NCBI RefSeq assembly: GCF_008831285.2
Contig: NC_045139.1
Span: forward strand, 6,976,204 to 7,040,203
Source: Nymphaea colorata
Taxonomy: Eukaryota; Streptophyta; Magnoliopsida; Nymphaeales; Nymphaeaceae
Length of the DNA: 64,000 nt
Reading direction: 5' to 3'
Part shown: piece by piece, positions 25,243-37,597 of the stretch
How the letters are laid out: every line of letters begins with the position of its first letter
Numbering within the stretch: position 1 is the first letter of the stretch
Made by a program: the position numbers and the translations under genes
The notes under the pieces: model-generated
The model's database searches: none
What the model was told of the DNA's origin: nothing
What the model saw: only the letters and a program-made list of their open reading frames with translations

Positions 25243-27370
25243 CACACACAGAGTACGTAAAGAAAGGAGCCTAACTGATAAAGAGCAGAAAAAAAGTACT
25301 CCGAGTATCCATCTAGTCACTACATGACACCAACCAATAGTATGAACAAAAGACAATTTATCTAAAACCCAAAAAATATGAACCTGAGGAATGTATTTGA
25401 TGGCTGTCATGGCAACCTGTATTGAGCTGCATCAAAATAAGAATAGATGTTTTAATTTCATGCTGCATAGCACACTTGTATATTTGAAAATGTTAACATA
25501 AACATGCTGCATTTATGATAAGATGTCTTTTGTAATTTTCTTTTTATTGGACCTTCAGTCTCATCATTAACTTTTTTCAAAGCTTAAAATTCATTTTTTC
25601 CATATTTGACTACTACATCTATTTAATCATTGTGTATTATGTTTATAATAAAATAAGGATAGATGTTGAAGTTCATACTATAAGCAATGCTAATGTCAGA
25701 CAAAAAAAAAATATATAAATGGCACCAGTATTTAGAAGTCAAAGTACACAGTACAGATGTAATTGACAGTCAGCATTTAGATTAGTAAATTATACATTTT
25801 CTCAAGCTTAAATTACACCAAACTTGAACTAGTATATCTGACGCAATATATCAACTACTATCATGTATTGTACAACTGGAATCAATTGCATCAAATATTA
25901 ACTAGTTAATATTTAAGTTCTAACCAAATATATTCCACTAGACCAAAACTCAACAATCAATTTCATTCTTTTACTAAGTTGTATAAATGTTTTAATATTC
26001 TACTTACTTGAATACAGAGATAAGCCACAGCCAAGAATGACTTCGCAAAGCTGAAAAAAAGCAACCAGCAGCACTGGCCCATACGACGATGGTGATCGCC
26101 ACACAGACTTTTGAAACTCTTTGACCACCTCGCTGGACAATTAAGCAAAAGAAAATACATGAATATGTTGATTTCAGGAAAAAGGTCAGCAAAAAAAGAA
26201 GGTTACATCAGATAATCCAATTACTTCATAGATTAAAACTTGCAAAACTGTGAATCCTGTCAGCAGAACCGCGTGTGTTGAAAACGCTACATCGTTCAAA
26301 GCCACTGGAATCATCTACAAGTTATGGAATACAGAAACATTAGTTTATACAAAGACTAATGCTGCTAAAACAAATGTTCACTACAAACTTGCAACTTTAG
26401 TTGAAATTCGAAGTAGTACAACTAACTCCACAATCTTGAACAAACAAATAAAAAATTCTCAAATCAACCGAAGCTTCAATCAGGGGCCCTTGTGGGATCA
26501 GAACTCTGAAGTCACATATATAATAGTGGCAATAAACTAGTCTAAACTTCTTGCACCTCCAAGGAACTGGAATACTTAGTTTTTCTCTTTTCTGTCATTT
26601 ACTCGACAAACCATGATTCGTACTGTTCGAAAAGGAGAGGCAAACGGTATTCAATAACTCCAATTGGGGTTTGGTTTCTGGTTGACGTGAAACTAAGTTT
26701 ATATTATATATTAAAAGAAGGGGAAGGCAATAGTTTTATATGTGTGCATCTAAAGAGGATGATAAAGGTTCTATGGTTGAGGCCGCTGGTAGTTGTCACC
26801 AACCTGATAGAATGCCATTGTCTTGAAAACACAAAAAAAACTTATTGCTGCAGGAAGAAATTAAAACTGGTTGTACCCATTAATGGGCAGGAGGGATTTC
26901 AAGTAATTATACAAACAGAAAGCTAACATATATACTGTCACTCAGGAATTTCATGTATTAATATGAGAGAGAGAGAGAGAGAGTACTTCATTGTCCCCAT
27001 ATTTCTGGTGATACTGACGTTGAACGGCAGGGCTGAAGTACAGGGAGGCATTGTAGATGAGGTAAGCCATATGCTTCGTCAAATTAAGCACCAAGAAATC
27101 GAAATTCAGCCCAACCACACTGAGCAATCGTACACGTTACAGAAGCACGACAGAGAAAACAAACAAAACAAAGGACATAAAGTAAGAAAACGAGCACATA
27201 ACAATTAAGAAGAGATTCAAGAGAAATGAAGAAGGAAAGAAGCGCTAGACTAACCTCTTCCTGTGGTAGTTAAGGATGGCCTGAGGATAGAAACTGAGGG
27301 ACCAAGAGCAGAAGGCAACCCATCCAAGAACTTGGTACGTTACCTCCAGCCCCAATGAGTGCCAAGAAGA

Positions 27371-27373
<3 letters not shown>
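23322..27373 (-). CDS. Cystinosin homologue (PQ-loop lysosomal/vacuolar cystine transporter)
   Basis: Cystinosin exports cystine from the lysosome or vacuole together with protons. The minus-strand exons join in frame: 27373-27255, 27119-26987, 26314-26225, 26132-26008, 25426-25384, 24453-24336, 24241-24192, 23417-23322, giving 257 residues. The first PQ-loop is in exon 1 (VLGWVAFCSWSLSFYPQ, PQ at 30-31). The second is across exons 5-6 (AIKYIPQ, PQ at 169-170). Asp191 (NILLD) and Asp232 (VFFDLLF) align with Asp305 and Asp346 of human cystinosin, which are important for proton coupling. Seven hydrophobic segments fit the family. The C-terminus ends QHYLLYP plus a short tail and has no GYDQL-type lysosomal signal. 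The chosen ATG begins MSSWHSLGLEVTYQ, and a GA repeat touches it directly. Residues 226-229 are LEVV, where plant homologues usually have a hydrophobic residue in place of Glu. Confidence 0.95.
25167..25241. repeat. AT microsatellite, about 75 bp, in a cystinosin intron
   Basis: An uninterrupted AT dinucleotide tract followed by ACACACACA. It lies in the intron between the exons at 25,384-25,426 and 24,336-24,453. Long open frames through it (IYIYIY) are artefacts of the repeat. Confidence 0.95.
26964..26984. repeat. GA/CT microsatellite next to a cystinosin splice donor
   Basis: On the minus strand, exon 2 ends ...GAA, followed by GTACTCTCTCTCTCTCTCTC. The CT tract therefore starts at about intron position 4 and forms the downstream half of the donor region. 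Confidence 0.85.

Positions 27374-27404
<31 letters not shown>
27374..27404 (-). promoter_or_regulatory. GA-repeat leader directly upstream of the cystinosin start codon
   Basis: On the minus strand an uninterrupted AG dinucleotide tract of about 30 bases runs straight into the ATG at 27,373. It would be part of the 5'UTR. In the current length an upstream ATG at 27,535 is in frame with the main ATG and would add a 54-residue extension including an Arg-Glu repeat. Confidence 0.6.
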
Positions 27405-27407
<3 letters not shown>

Positions 27408-28859
27408 GCAATAGAAGGTGTTGCCGGGAATCCATGAGAGAGGCCCTTTTGAATCGAACGGCGCAAGGGTCGGTTCCAAGTGCCGTCTGAATCTGGCCTG
27501 AATCTTGAGGGAGATCCACGAGGCACGCCCACCAACGGCTGCTGTTGAGCAAGAAACAGAAGCTGCCATAATGGTTAGTTTGACACGTAAGAGAAACTAA
27601 CAAGAGAGGAGCGATCCACCATTGATCTTTTTAGAGAGAAGGACCTCTGGGACCCCGAATTCTGCGCCGACTCTTCCTGTTTAAAGTCGAAAGCAAGAAC
27701 TGTTTTTAGGACACTTTATGCGAGTTCTTTCAAAAGGGAAACCTTTTTCCAAATCTTTTCTGTGAAATGATCTTAGTGTCAAAAGGTTAATGATTGCCTC
27801 TTCAATATGTATACATTTTTCGGTTCATAAGTATTGAACTCAAGATTTCAACAATAAGTGCATATCTTAAGTAGAGAGTTGATTATTTGAAAAGTTAAAT
27901 TCGAGAGTGAAATTTAAAGTGAGACCTACCTTAAATTTAGTTCTAGTAAATCATAGACTTGAAAATTGTGAATGTAAGATCTCCATTATACCACATGCTC
28001 ATAAACCTCAAGCCAGAGGCAGGAGAATCTGGCTTGTGATTCTGCAATGGTTACAGATTTATAGGATGCAATATATGCATCTTAAATTTTCTTAAGAATC
28101 AAAGATATAAAAACTTAAGAATTCAAATCACAGTATCTCATGTGATCGCCACTTACCTCTTAAGTCAGATTTGGTAGAGGGTCCTTCAATTCTTTGAAAT
28201 CAGATTCTGTTCGCCATGGATCAAGATCTGATTCAAAACCAACTTTTGTATATGTTGGTGCAAGCATTTTGCTGTTCATCAGATCCAATCAGTACCACCA
28301 CTTGACAGTATTGGCATTGGAAGAACTATAGAAAGATCCCAAAAACTAGATTGGGAGTAGAATCAGATTGCTAATTTCAAGTTCCTTGGTACTTGGATGA
28401 TCAGTATTGCGGAATTCATCTAGTTCTTCCAATTTGAGCCAATAAGTCTGATTTGATTATGTTTACGTACACAATTAGAAGGCATAATTTTTTTTAACAC
28501 AGTTTTTCTGAGATCCAGTACAAGTGTTTTGGATCGAGATACAACTGTACCTTTTTTTTTGTGTTTTTCAGACAACTTTGGACAACATTTCAGGTTTGAA
28601 TTTAACTTTGATTGGATTTGGCAATTTAATCCCTCCGCAACTCCAGTCGCTTTGGCTTGGACTTGATTTATTGTTCGATCTACTTTGGCATATTATTTAA
28701 TTCATCAACTAGGGACGTAAACTGCCTGATTATGATCCTATGAAACAAATGGTTCAGAATCAAGTTGAAATAACCCAAGTCAGTTTTTTGAGATTCGGTG
28801 GAAAGTTTCAAGACCAACTAAAGCTGGATTGAATTTTCTGGTCATTCATAGCCTGCAAA

Positions 28860-29180
28860 ATGAAGTCAGGGTTAGATAGGGATATCAATATATCTGATTT
28901 AAATCAGATATCAAATGGGACCATTCAAAAACAATCAGACATAATACCTGATTGGATTTGGATTCGGATATACATAAATATCCCATCATGGATTTGAATC
29001 AAACTTAATTTTTGAAAATTGGCTAGATTCGGTTCAATATTCGGATGAAGATTCTGATGTGAATGTAAAATCGGATTCGGATTAGATTCAGATTGTAAAA
29101 TCGAATTTTGCATTCAAATTTGGATTCAACTTTTCTTAGTTCATATTCAAAGTCGAATTTGAATCTGAACATATGATAAA
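28860..29180. repeat. GGATTC/GAATTTG-rich dispersed repeat
   Basis: Dense in GGATTCGGATT, GATTTGGATTCGG and reverse-complement GAATC motifs. Similar composition recurs near 35,700, 36,200 and 42,400. Probably a degenerate dispersed element of the same low-complexity style as the CTCGAG-rich repeats at the left end. Confidence 0.5.
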
Positions 29181-29624
29181 AAGGTTGGACCGGTGAAAGT
29201 TTAGTTGTCAGTTTAATTTCTATATGCACTACGCCTTTGTACTTTAAATACCAAATGCATGACACTTTAGTTAACAGGTGTACTATTTTCTCTCAGATAC
29301 CAAAGCAACCCTAGACCCCAAAAACAACAAGAAAGGAGGACAAGATTCGTTCTCCTTGAAATATCTCCAGTTCTTTGCACTTTATCTCCAAGACTACGTC
29401 AGATGCAAAAAAATGAACTTAATTACTATTTTAATAAAAACACGAAACCTATCAAACTCACAAGTCAGCCAGGTCATATGGTCAAACATGAAACCCACCA
29501 ATTTGCTTATACTTGGGTCAATTTTGGGTTATTGTCTCCCATCCTTAATTTCCTAAGTGGAAATAAAGAAAGAGGACTCCCATCCACCAACAACATTGAA
29601 AGGAACATGCCCCCAAATTTTTCA

Positions 29625-29626
<2 letters not shown>

Positions 29627-29675
<49 letters not shown>

Positions 29676-29680
29676 TATAT
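29627..29680. repeat. TA microsatellite
   Basis: TA dinucleotide tract interrupted once by GTATA, immediately left of the first copy of the triplicated motif. Confidence 0.9.
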
Positions 29681-29693
29681 CATCTAGTCATCC

Positions 29694-29993
29694 TGGTTTC
29701 CATCTAATCACGATCACTTGATGCAATGCATAATGTGTTGGGTAGTGTGCTATATATATATATATATATATATACTTTAGCAATTTTGGTCTCCATCTAA
29801 ACACGATCACTCGATGCAATGCATAATGTGTTGAGTATTGTGATATATATTGCTTCGCGGAGACTCGTCATCAACGGGGGGCTGTCTTTGTGTAAGTGGA
29901 TTTCAATTGAAATATAATCTTCCATTTAGGAGAAATCATTTAATCACGATCACTCGATGCAATGCATAATGTGTCGAGTATTGTGATATATAT
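29694..29993. repeat. Three copies of a 50-60 bp motif, each ending in TATA
   Basis: The core CACGATCACTCGATGCAATG followed by CATAATGTGTTGAGTATTGTG and TATATA occurs at about 29,694-29,760, 29,787-29,850 and 29,937-29,993, with a few substitutions between copies. Two copies are preceded by TGGT(T/C)(T/C)CCATCTAA. Spacing is irregular (about 93 and 150 bases). Confidence 0.85.
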
Positions 29994-30656
29994 GTGTGTG
30001 GGCGTGCACTTCAAACAGGCAATATTGAAGGGCATTTGTTAGACAGTGTTCAAAAGCAAGGGGGAAATAGCCCATATCTAAGCCATGGCCATTTATTGCT
30101 TCATTTACTGTTTTGTTCATGGAGTTGGTCGATTGGTTGGTTGGGAGGAGAACGATGAACATTTAAAAACCAACGGACCAACCAAGCATCGACCATTTAC
30201 ATAAATGTGATCACACTCTTCGCTTTTAAAACAAAGTTTGAGTTCTCTTGGGCTGACTTTTTTTTTTTTTATATGAAACGCTCTCTATTCTATGCATTCA
30301 GTTTTATTTTATAAACAGTCAACTGGCTAAACATACTCTTGTGGAAATTTATCTTATTTTCCAAATATAGTGACTTCCTGTGAATAAATGTCGGTTATAA
30401 GGGAGAACTTCTTTGGTATCATCCAACTACCACTTTTAATTTTCTCAGTCCAGTGACGACCACATAAATGCAGTATCATGGTAAAAGTAAAGCAAGGATC
30501 GAACTGGTAATTTCAAAAGGTGAAAAAGAAGGCAGCCGATTATCTTGAAAATTTCAGAAAGAGAAAAAGAAGGCAGCCGAAAATGTATGTAACTGAACAT
30601 AAATGTCATATACTTTGTCCCCAATATTCATATCCATGACACAAAACCATCAGCTA

Positions 30657-30706
<50 letters not shown>

Positions 30707-33700
30707 TGGTTTATTCAAAAATATATATATAAATGCGCAACAACTTCTAATATGGACTGCTTCGTTTGTGAGGACGAGGACATGATGATATGGCCTAGTT
30801 CTTCTTCTTCCAATAAATGCACATGGTTAAGGCCATAGTCACGATTATTATTTTTTTAATTTAGAAAATAGGAAAAATATTGTGAAGTTTTAAACATGTC
30901 TAAAATGAGAAACTAATAAGACAATAGAAACAAGCAGTTTGGTATTAGAAAAATGTAGAAAAAATGCCTAAAATGAGAAATTGGAAAAATGTGAAATAAA
31001 TGCGCTTTCTTCGCTTTTACAATTTTTCAGCTTTGTTTGGCTCATCTATTTTTCACGTATTTTAACGTTTTTTAATAATTTTTTTTGCAACCATTAGAAG
31101 TAGAATTTATTAATTTGATTGTGTCAATATAAGTCGATAATAAAGTAATACTAACTTGGCAACATAAGAAAGAAAAGGTTGACAAAAATTTTAAACGTCA
31201 TGAATTGCCTACATTGGAGTCTTCTCATCAACAATTGTGAACCCCTAGACTATATATATGCATATATATATACACTCAGAGTCACTCAACCTTTTAATCA
31301 AAACCTTTCATTAAAAGCAAATAAATGGTGGAGAGAACATGAAGAAGAAACCTACATTAGATGATTAGATGATGAAAATATCCATCATATTTTTTTATTG
31401 TTTTTTCTTTACTGTCTATGATGTTGGATTGGACGGTCCTGATGAGATGGCTGGGTGACTCGAGTTACAAAATTTTTTATATATATATATATACGAGTGT
31501 TTTTTTTCTTCTTGGTATTTGATTGATTGTTTCGTGTGATATTAAACTGTACGTCATGAAATTAGAAGGAGATAGCTGGATGGTGTGGTCGCAGCGAAGG
31601 GTCCAAACTGGTGGTTGACATTGGCAAGGACTGGTTCTGAACCCAGTCCGGTCTGGGAGCGCCTAACTGGAACGAGTCCACGCCCAACTTCTGGCCTGGA
31701 ATGCTGGGTTAACCCTTTAGTTTGGGGTGGGTCGGGCCCTGCCCAACACTTTTGAATTCAAAATGGGGCCAAAGTTGAGCCAAGGCCAACTCAGTTCGGG
31801 CAGGCTGGGTCTTATTTGGGTACCACCTAGCCCTCACAAAAATCCTTTGTAGGGGCTCAACAAAACCTAGAGAAAGCCCCATAGATATCTAACCCTAATA
31901 GTTGTTCCCCATTTTCTATGGATCAAACAAAGGACACAAACTTTTTGTCTTTAAGCCTTAAATAGTTTTGTTTTTCTAATGGCCTATTCTTTTGAGCTAG
32001 GCAAAGTACTCCCTCATTGTTGCCAGGTGCTTTTGTCGACATGCACTTTTTAAAATTGAAAAAGAACTGAGCGACAACAAAATAAATTAGGACGAAGGTG
32101 GAAATCTTCTCTTAGCTGTATCCCATCGACATATAACATAAAAGATGAAGATTTAACTTCCTGTCATGTCGTATTTCTAAATGATCAAGATGTATCCTCG
32201 GGAAGGGCATAGTATAGCTAGTCGAGCTTGTGCTCATAAAACCCTACGTCATCATTTTGTTTCTCATGAACGCTATTCTTGTGCGCCAATGAGGTGTGAG
32301 CGTATACTAGTTAGTGCAGTATGCCTACACGTAAAACAAACTTGAACTCTGGGGACAGGGAATCTAGCTTTCATTGGAGTGGTGGGATCAAATACTCCTT
32401 CTACTCATAGGTATATGTACCTTCAAAATGTTGTGGACTTCAAAATAATGATTTATTACAAGTTTTAAAAAATCTTTGATAGATCATGTTCATACAAATT
32501 ACATTAATGCAAAACTTATTCTTGGTATGTACTTGAGGAAATTGAGATAATAGCACATGAAAATGTGCTAGTATAGTAAAGCTTGGTTACACAAAGTTTT
32601 ATCACGATTACTCGCTTAGATCCCAAGGGTTTGGCGCGACCAGCGAGGCTGAGGTTGGCAGTCTCCTGAAGCACCAAATAAAAAGGGAGCACCGATATGC
32701 AAGTTGAAATATAGTGAGAGTGCCTTATCTGGGGCATCAAAAGCAAACATTTACCCCATGATGATAAAGAGAAGGGGCGAGGTGGTTTTGGGCCTCTTGT
32801 TGGGCGGTAAGATGACATACTCCTTTGCTCACTCAACATAAAGACTCACTTAGTAGAGATAGTAGTTTTTGGGCCGGTGATCATGATTCAATAGATCTAT
32901 ATATATATATACACACAAGCCAAAGCAGTAGGTACACAACTTAAGATCTTTTACTGCTTCTCCGAAAGAGTGCATATTTCTTCTCATTATCTCTAAAAGT
33001 GGACAAATGTATATTTGCCTTGTTTTCCCTAAACTGTATTTGTCTGTCCATTTCTTTTAGAGTGGCCATGAAGGTATTATGGACCTATCTACCTGCGGGC
33101 GGGATGACATTTTACCAGTGACAGTTGAGTCGGTCACTTCATAAAAGGCAGAGCTTCTAAGTTTCAAAAATGAAATTTCAACAAATTCTGTGATTAACAT
33201 GAAACTTTTTTTTTGGGGTTTTTCTTCCTAATGGACATAACATCAACACTCGGTCTTTTTGATGTTCTTAGTTGAACCTATACATTTTTGTCAAATCAAG
33301 AAGCTTTAGGTGCTGATTAGTGTGCACAGTCTCGGATGCTTCTTGGATTCAACATGAATGGACCTACCAGCATTAATTTTAAGCCAAACAAATTAATCAG
33401 ACAAATTGCATGTCACATCAACATGTTAAAATTTGTAGATCTAAGTCTCAAGTGAGCATATGATGTAGATAATCTCACCTTATAATCTTTTGCTAGCCAA
33501 CAAATGTTTTTTTTTTTTTCTTCTAGAGCAGAATTACTTTCATATCTTAATTACATTTTAGCAGGCAAGACTTAGGCAGACCCCTGCCAGTTTATGTCAG
33601 CAAGTAAAATAGAATGAACCTCAATTTAAAAGCCTAAACCCATCTAACAAGTGTCTTTTCACAAGAGCAAGAAGAGAAATTGAGGAGTTTTACATGGTAT

Positions 33701-34554
33701 AGCAATCATAACATCTTATAGGAGCAAGAGATATGAAGAGAAAATGATGAGTTTTATATAGAACAACAAACATCAAATGACATACTGCGATGGGTGGTAG
33801 CGCACTGAGCGGCAAGGTTGTCTGACTCTTCTAATGACTCAAGTTAAGTGGTTACTGTAAAAAATCCCAAAACATGTTCTATGAAGACCTAAAGGGCAGG
33901 CAAAAAGGAAGGGACAGTGGCCTCAATTAAGGATTAAGGGCAGTAAACGTGTTGCCCTAAGGGGCATTTACTCCCATGGAGTCCAGCATAGGAAAAAGAA
34001 AGAAAGAAAGAAGAAACTTATCAGTCATGGAATCCAACTGGAAGTGCAGCAAGTAGCCAACCCTATCTAACCTTTTCCTGTAACTATGAACGTACATTCA
34101 TGAAAATGGGGGAAGTAACAGAGAAAGGAGAATGGTGGTCCCATTCCAAGTGCAAAATTTAAGCAAGGAAGACGACTCCCAGCATGAAGTTGGTGAGATA
34201 CTGTGGCCTTCTATTATTATATAGAATGAAAAGAAAAAGGAGGATTTGGTTATGATCCGTTTAGGATGATCAACTAAACATACACCATGATCTAACTTCT
34301 GGAGGTAAAATATATCTCAATGAATGAAAGAGATAACCAATGGATGCCAATAATGGCGCCAAGAACAGTCAGACAGCAAGCACTCACGGGTTTGTATAAA
34401 CAAAAGATACATATATATATATATATTGATTTCAACACTTACCTAACAATGACAATGGAAGTATTCAATAATTAAAGCTTTCAGACTTTGTTTGCTCAGT
34501 TGACCTTTCTTGTAGCGGGCGGATGATACGGTAGCATCAATCACTCTGCTTAAC

Positions 34555-34568
34555 AATATATATATATG

Positions 34569-34620
<52 letters not shown>
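34555..34620. repeat. Compound TA/GA microsatellite
   Basis: (TA)n with one G interruption followed directly by about 38 bases of (GA)n. Confidence 0.95.
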
Positions 34621-34622
<2 letters not shown>

Positions 34623-37429
34623 TGAGAGAATCTTGCTGAAACTTGGATCGGGTCGGAGCAAAATGTCTGAAACAATCTTTCCTTGAAAAATGAAACTAAC
34701 AATTTCCACTCATTATTCTTGATGAGTTCATTCTTGGATCTGGTTCTGCAGATCCCATGCTGGACCCACTAGTTTTGCTGGCCACTAGGCTTGGGCATCA
34801 GTCCGGCTCGAATCAAGTACCTGGCCCAATGCCCACCTCTAATGGCCACTGGTATACCAATATCAGCTAACTATGAATCGACGCAATGTTCATGGTGCAA
34901 TTTTCATTTTCTTTTATTTCAAAAATAGGGTGTGAGGATTATGTTATTGCATTTTACTGATTTATTTCCTGAATCAGCTGATTGATATATTTTAAGGTTT
35001 TTTTTTTAGAATACTGAAACTTTATTAAGAACAGGATACCTAGTCGCTCACCTAATTCCAATTAGGAATCAAGATCAGCTGGACCTGGATTGGATCCCCC
35101 CTCAGATCCAAATCCAAAATATGCAATCCGGATTCAAACAGCATGAAAAGAAGACCCGGTTATCTAGAGTTGAAATTCAGAACCGGACCATAAGGTCCAT
35201 GCTATTAAGACACTGACTGGATCCAGAATAGATGCAAACTAAAACGTTGGTCTGTGTGTTGGATAGAACCTGAATTGGCGAATCTCAGTCCACTTTAAAT
35301 ACACTTATAAGTTCTTGTTCTATTGGTCCAAAATCCAAAATCTAGAAAAACTAAAACATTAGATCCATTTGCAGCCTTTATGGTTAAGAGACCAAGACTC
35401 TCTTGCCTCAGTTTCAGTTCCCATGTGCTCATTTTGGATTTTGTGATCCAAGCTCCATTTTCAACCTCACGGGTCTGTTGACCCGAACAGACTCGAGTCT
35501 CATGACATAATCGCTTACGCCGAGTTCGAATCTCATTTACTTTTCACCATTGACGTCTTCTCTTCTTTCCTGTTTCCTTCTATTTTTCTTCCGTTTATAA
35601 TTCGGAGATCATTTGCTCGTAAATAGTTAAATGCGTGAAGACTAATTCAAGATTATATGATTAATGATGATGTTAATGCATCGGATATGGTTTGATATTT
35701 GATTGGTCAAATCTGAATATAAGCGTTGAATTCATATCTGAATTTGATTAAAGATGAGCATTCTGATACATTTTTGTATTTTTTTTAATATTTAGTTCAT
35801 TAATTTGATATTGATTCAAACTAGGAGAAATCTTAACAGTCGGATGTGGTAATATCTATATCCGATTTTCTGATTCCCAACGTTGAATACCCAAAAAAAA
35901 AAAAAAAAAAAAAATCGCACCTAAGAATTAAGAAAAAGTAAAAATAACAAAATATATTTCGTAAAAGATGTATGTGTCCCCTCTTTGAAATTCTGGTTTC
36001 CATTTTTACATAATCAATCTTCTTAATAAATCGGCCGGTCTTTGGTTTGATCAGTGGGTCCAAATCTCTCATGGGTCCCCTGACAGGATCCAGACCCACG
36101 AAGCAAATTCATAAACTTTTTCTCCTTGTCGTAGAGACTGATTCTTTGGATCCAATTGGTTGTGAGTCAACCAAAAAGATCAACAGTAGGATTCAAATTG
36201 GATTCGGATTGCAAATTTAAAAATCAAACTCCACATGTGATATAAACTTTTCTGGTTTGACTCCAAATTCGAATCAGAATATAAGAATATTATTAACAGT
36301 AATATTTTTTTTTTTTTGTCAGGAGCAGCTGCATGAACAAGAATATTATTAATACAAGTTGGGTGCTTGAGAAATGCGGAGCAGATATTAATATCCCTAT
36401 TATCCCTGTTTTTTGGGATAAGGAGAGGTAAGTATGTGAGATGCATTGAAAGGGACTTGAAACTAGTGGGTAGCAAGTCAGGAGATGCACTTGATTCTCT
36501 ATGATGGATGGCCCATCACCCATGGGATTATCTTGGATTATCTAGATTTGCTTTTGTTTTTATGTTGATGAAATTGATTTTATTTCTTATTTTAATTGAA
36601 TAGGTGAGGTAGCCACATTGCATCATCTACCTTCGGCGCTCCTCGACTGTGCTACTTTTGATGATGGATATTGGACCAAATGCATGCATAGGTCATGGCT
36701 CCGGGTTGGAACATTTTCTATTTTTTATTATTTTATTTGTATTTTTGTTTACGATAAATATTTTTGTTATCCAATACAAAAGAAGAAAGTTGATAACGTA
36801 ATGTCAATATATATATATATATATACAAAATTTTTTATTATAGTAAATTTTGATAAACAATAATAAGAGGTATGTTGTTGACACCGAATGGAGGTGGAAG
36901 GGATGATAACGAGCAAGCGAAGAAAAACCAAATAAATGAATAGATGGGAGGATGCGATGAAGAAGAAAAAATCAAGTTCCAATAAGTCCTGCCTTTCTCA
37001 TCTCTGTGTCAAAGTCTCTCGTCTCTCTGGTTCTGCAACGCCAGAAAAAGGAGAAAACAGCCCAACAGAAGTCAGTAGCGTCAGCCGCCTACCACCATCA
37101 TCCTCTCTTTTTCTACCTTTCAATCTGATCAACCAAAGTACCAACAGAAAGGAATAAAAAACCCCACAGACACAACGAATTGCTTCCAACAACACCACTT
37201 CCCACAGCCCAAAAAGCAAAAACCATAAAAAGGAAGAGAGAGAGATAGAGGGAGGAAAAGTAAAGAAGGGAGGTGAAAGAGTGAAAGGGATACCATCCGT
37301 GTCTTTATTGCTACTATTTTCTTGGGTTTTTTTTTTTCTTTCTTTTTGTTGGCTTCGTTCGTTGATTTTTCTTGGAGTTGTTAATTGTCCAGCAAAAACG
37401 CCTTCCCCTCTCCTCCTCTGCGTTTATTT

Positions 37430-37590
37430 ATTCCTCCTCCTCCCCCCTCTCTTTCTCTCTCTCTCTCTCTCTCAGACTCTCAGCGGTCTCCTTTTCCCTC
37501 CGTCCCTTCCTCTTCTCTACCTCTTTCTCGGAAGGTCCACAAACGGACACCTACCCCCTTCTCCTTCTCTCTCTGTATCTCTTTCTGAAG
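37430..37590 (+). promoter_or_regulatory. CT-rich leader of the RING ligase gene
   Basis: A strongly pyrimidine-rich stretch with a CT tract (about 37,450-37,472) lies just before the RING gene ATG at 37,598. CT-rich leaders are common near plant transcription starts. The exact start site cannot be read from sequence. An in-frame TGA at 37,586-37,588 excludes an N-terminal extension. Confidence 0.45.
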
Positions 37591-37597
37591 GAAGAAT

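Larger units (their letters stand above)
27605..37370. other. Gene desert with microsatellites and dispersed repeats
   Basis: Nearly 10 kb without a gene I can support. It holds TA tracts (29,627-29,680; 29,752-29,774; 30,680-30,700; 31,476-31,492; 34,390-34,425; 36,809-36,826), a compound TA/GA tract (34,555-34,620), an A-tract of about 23 bases at 35,891, GGATTC-rich repeats (28,860-29,180; 35,660-35,880; 36,160-36,290) and a triplicated 50-60 bp motif near 29.7-30.0 kb. Short open frames show no family resemblance. Confidence 0.6.

Noticed and set aside
25062-25410. Open frames with long Ile-Tyr runs
   Set aside because: Translation of an AT microsatellite inside a cystinosin intron.
29620-29860. 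Possible CRISPR-like array from regularly repeated motifs
   Set aside because: Only three irregularly spaced copies in a plant nuclear context, with TA microsatellites between them; not a CRISPR.
32516-32839. 107-codon minus-strand open frame in the gene desert
   Set aside because: No recognised domain, no splice partners, and flanked by repeats; not supportable as a gene.
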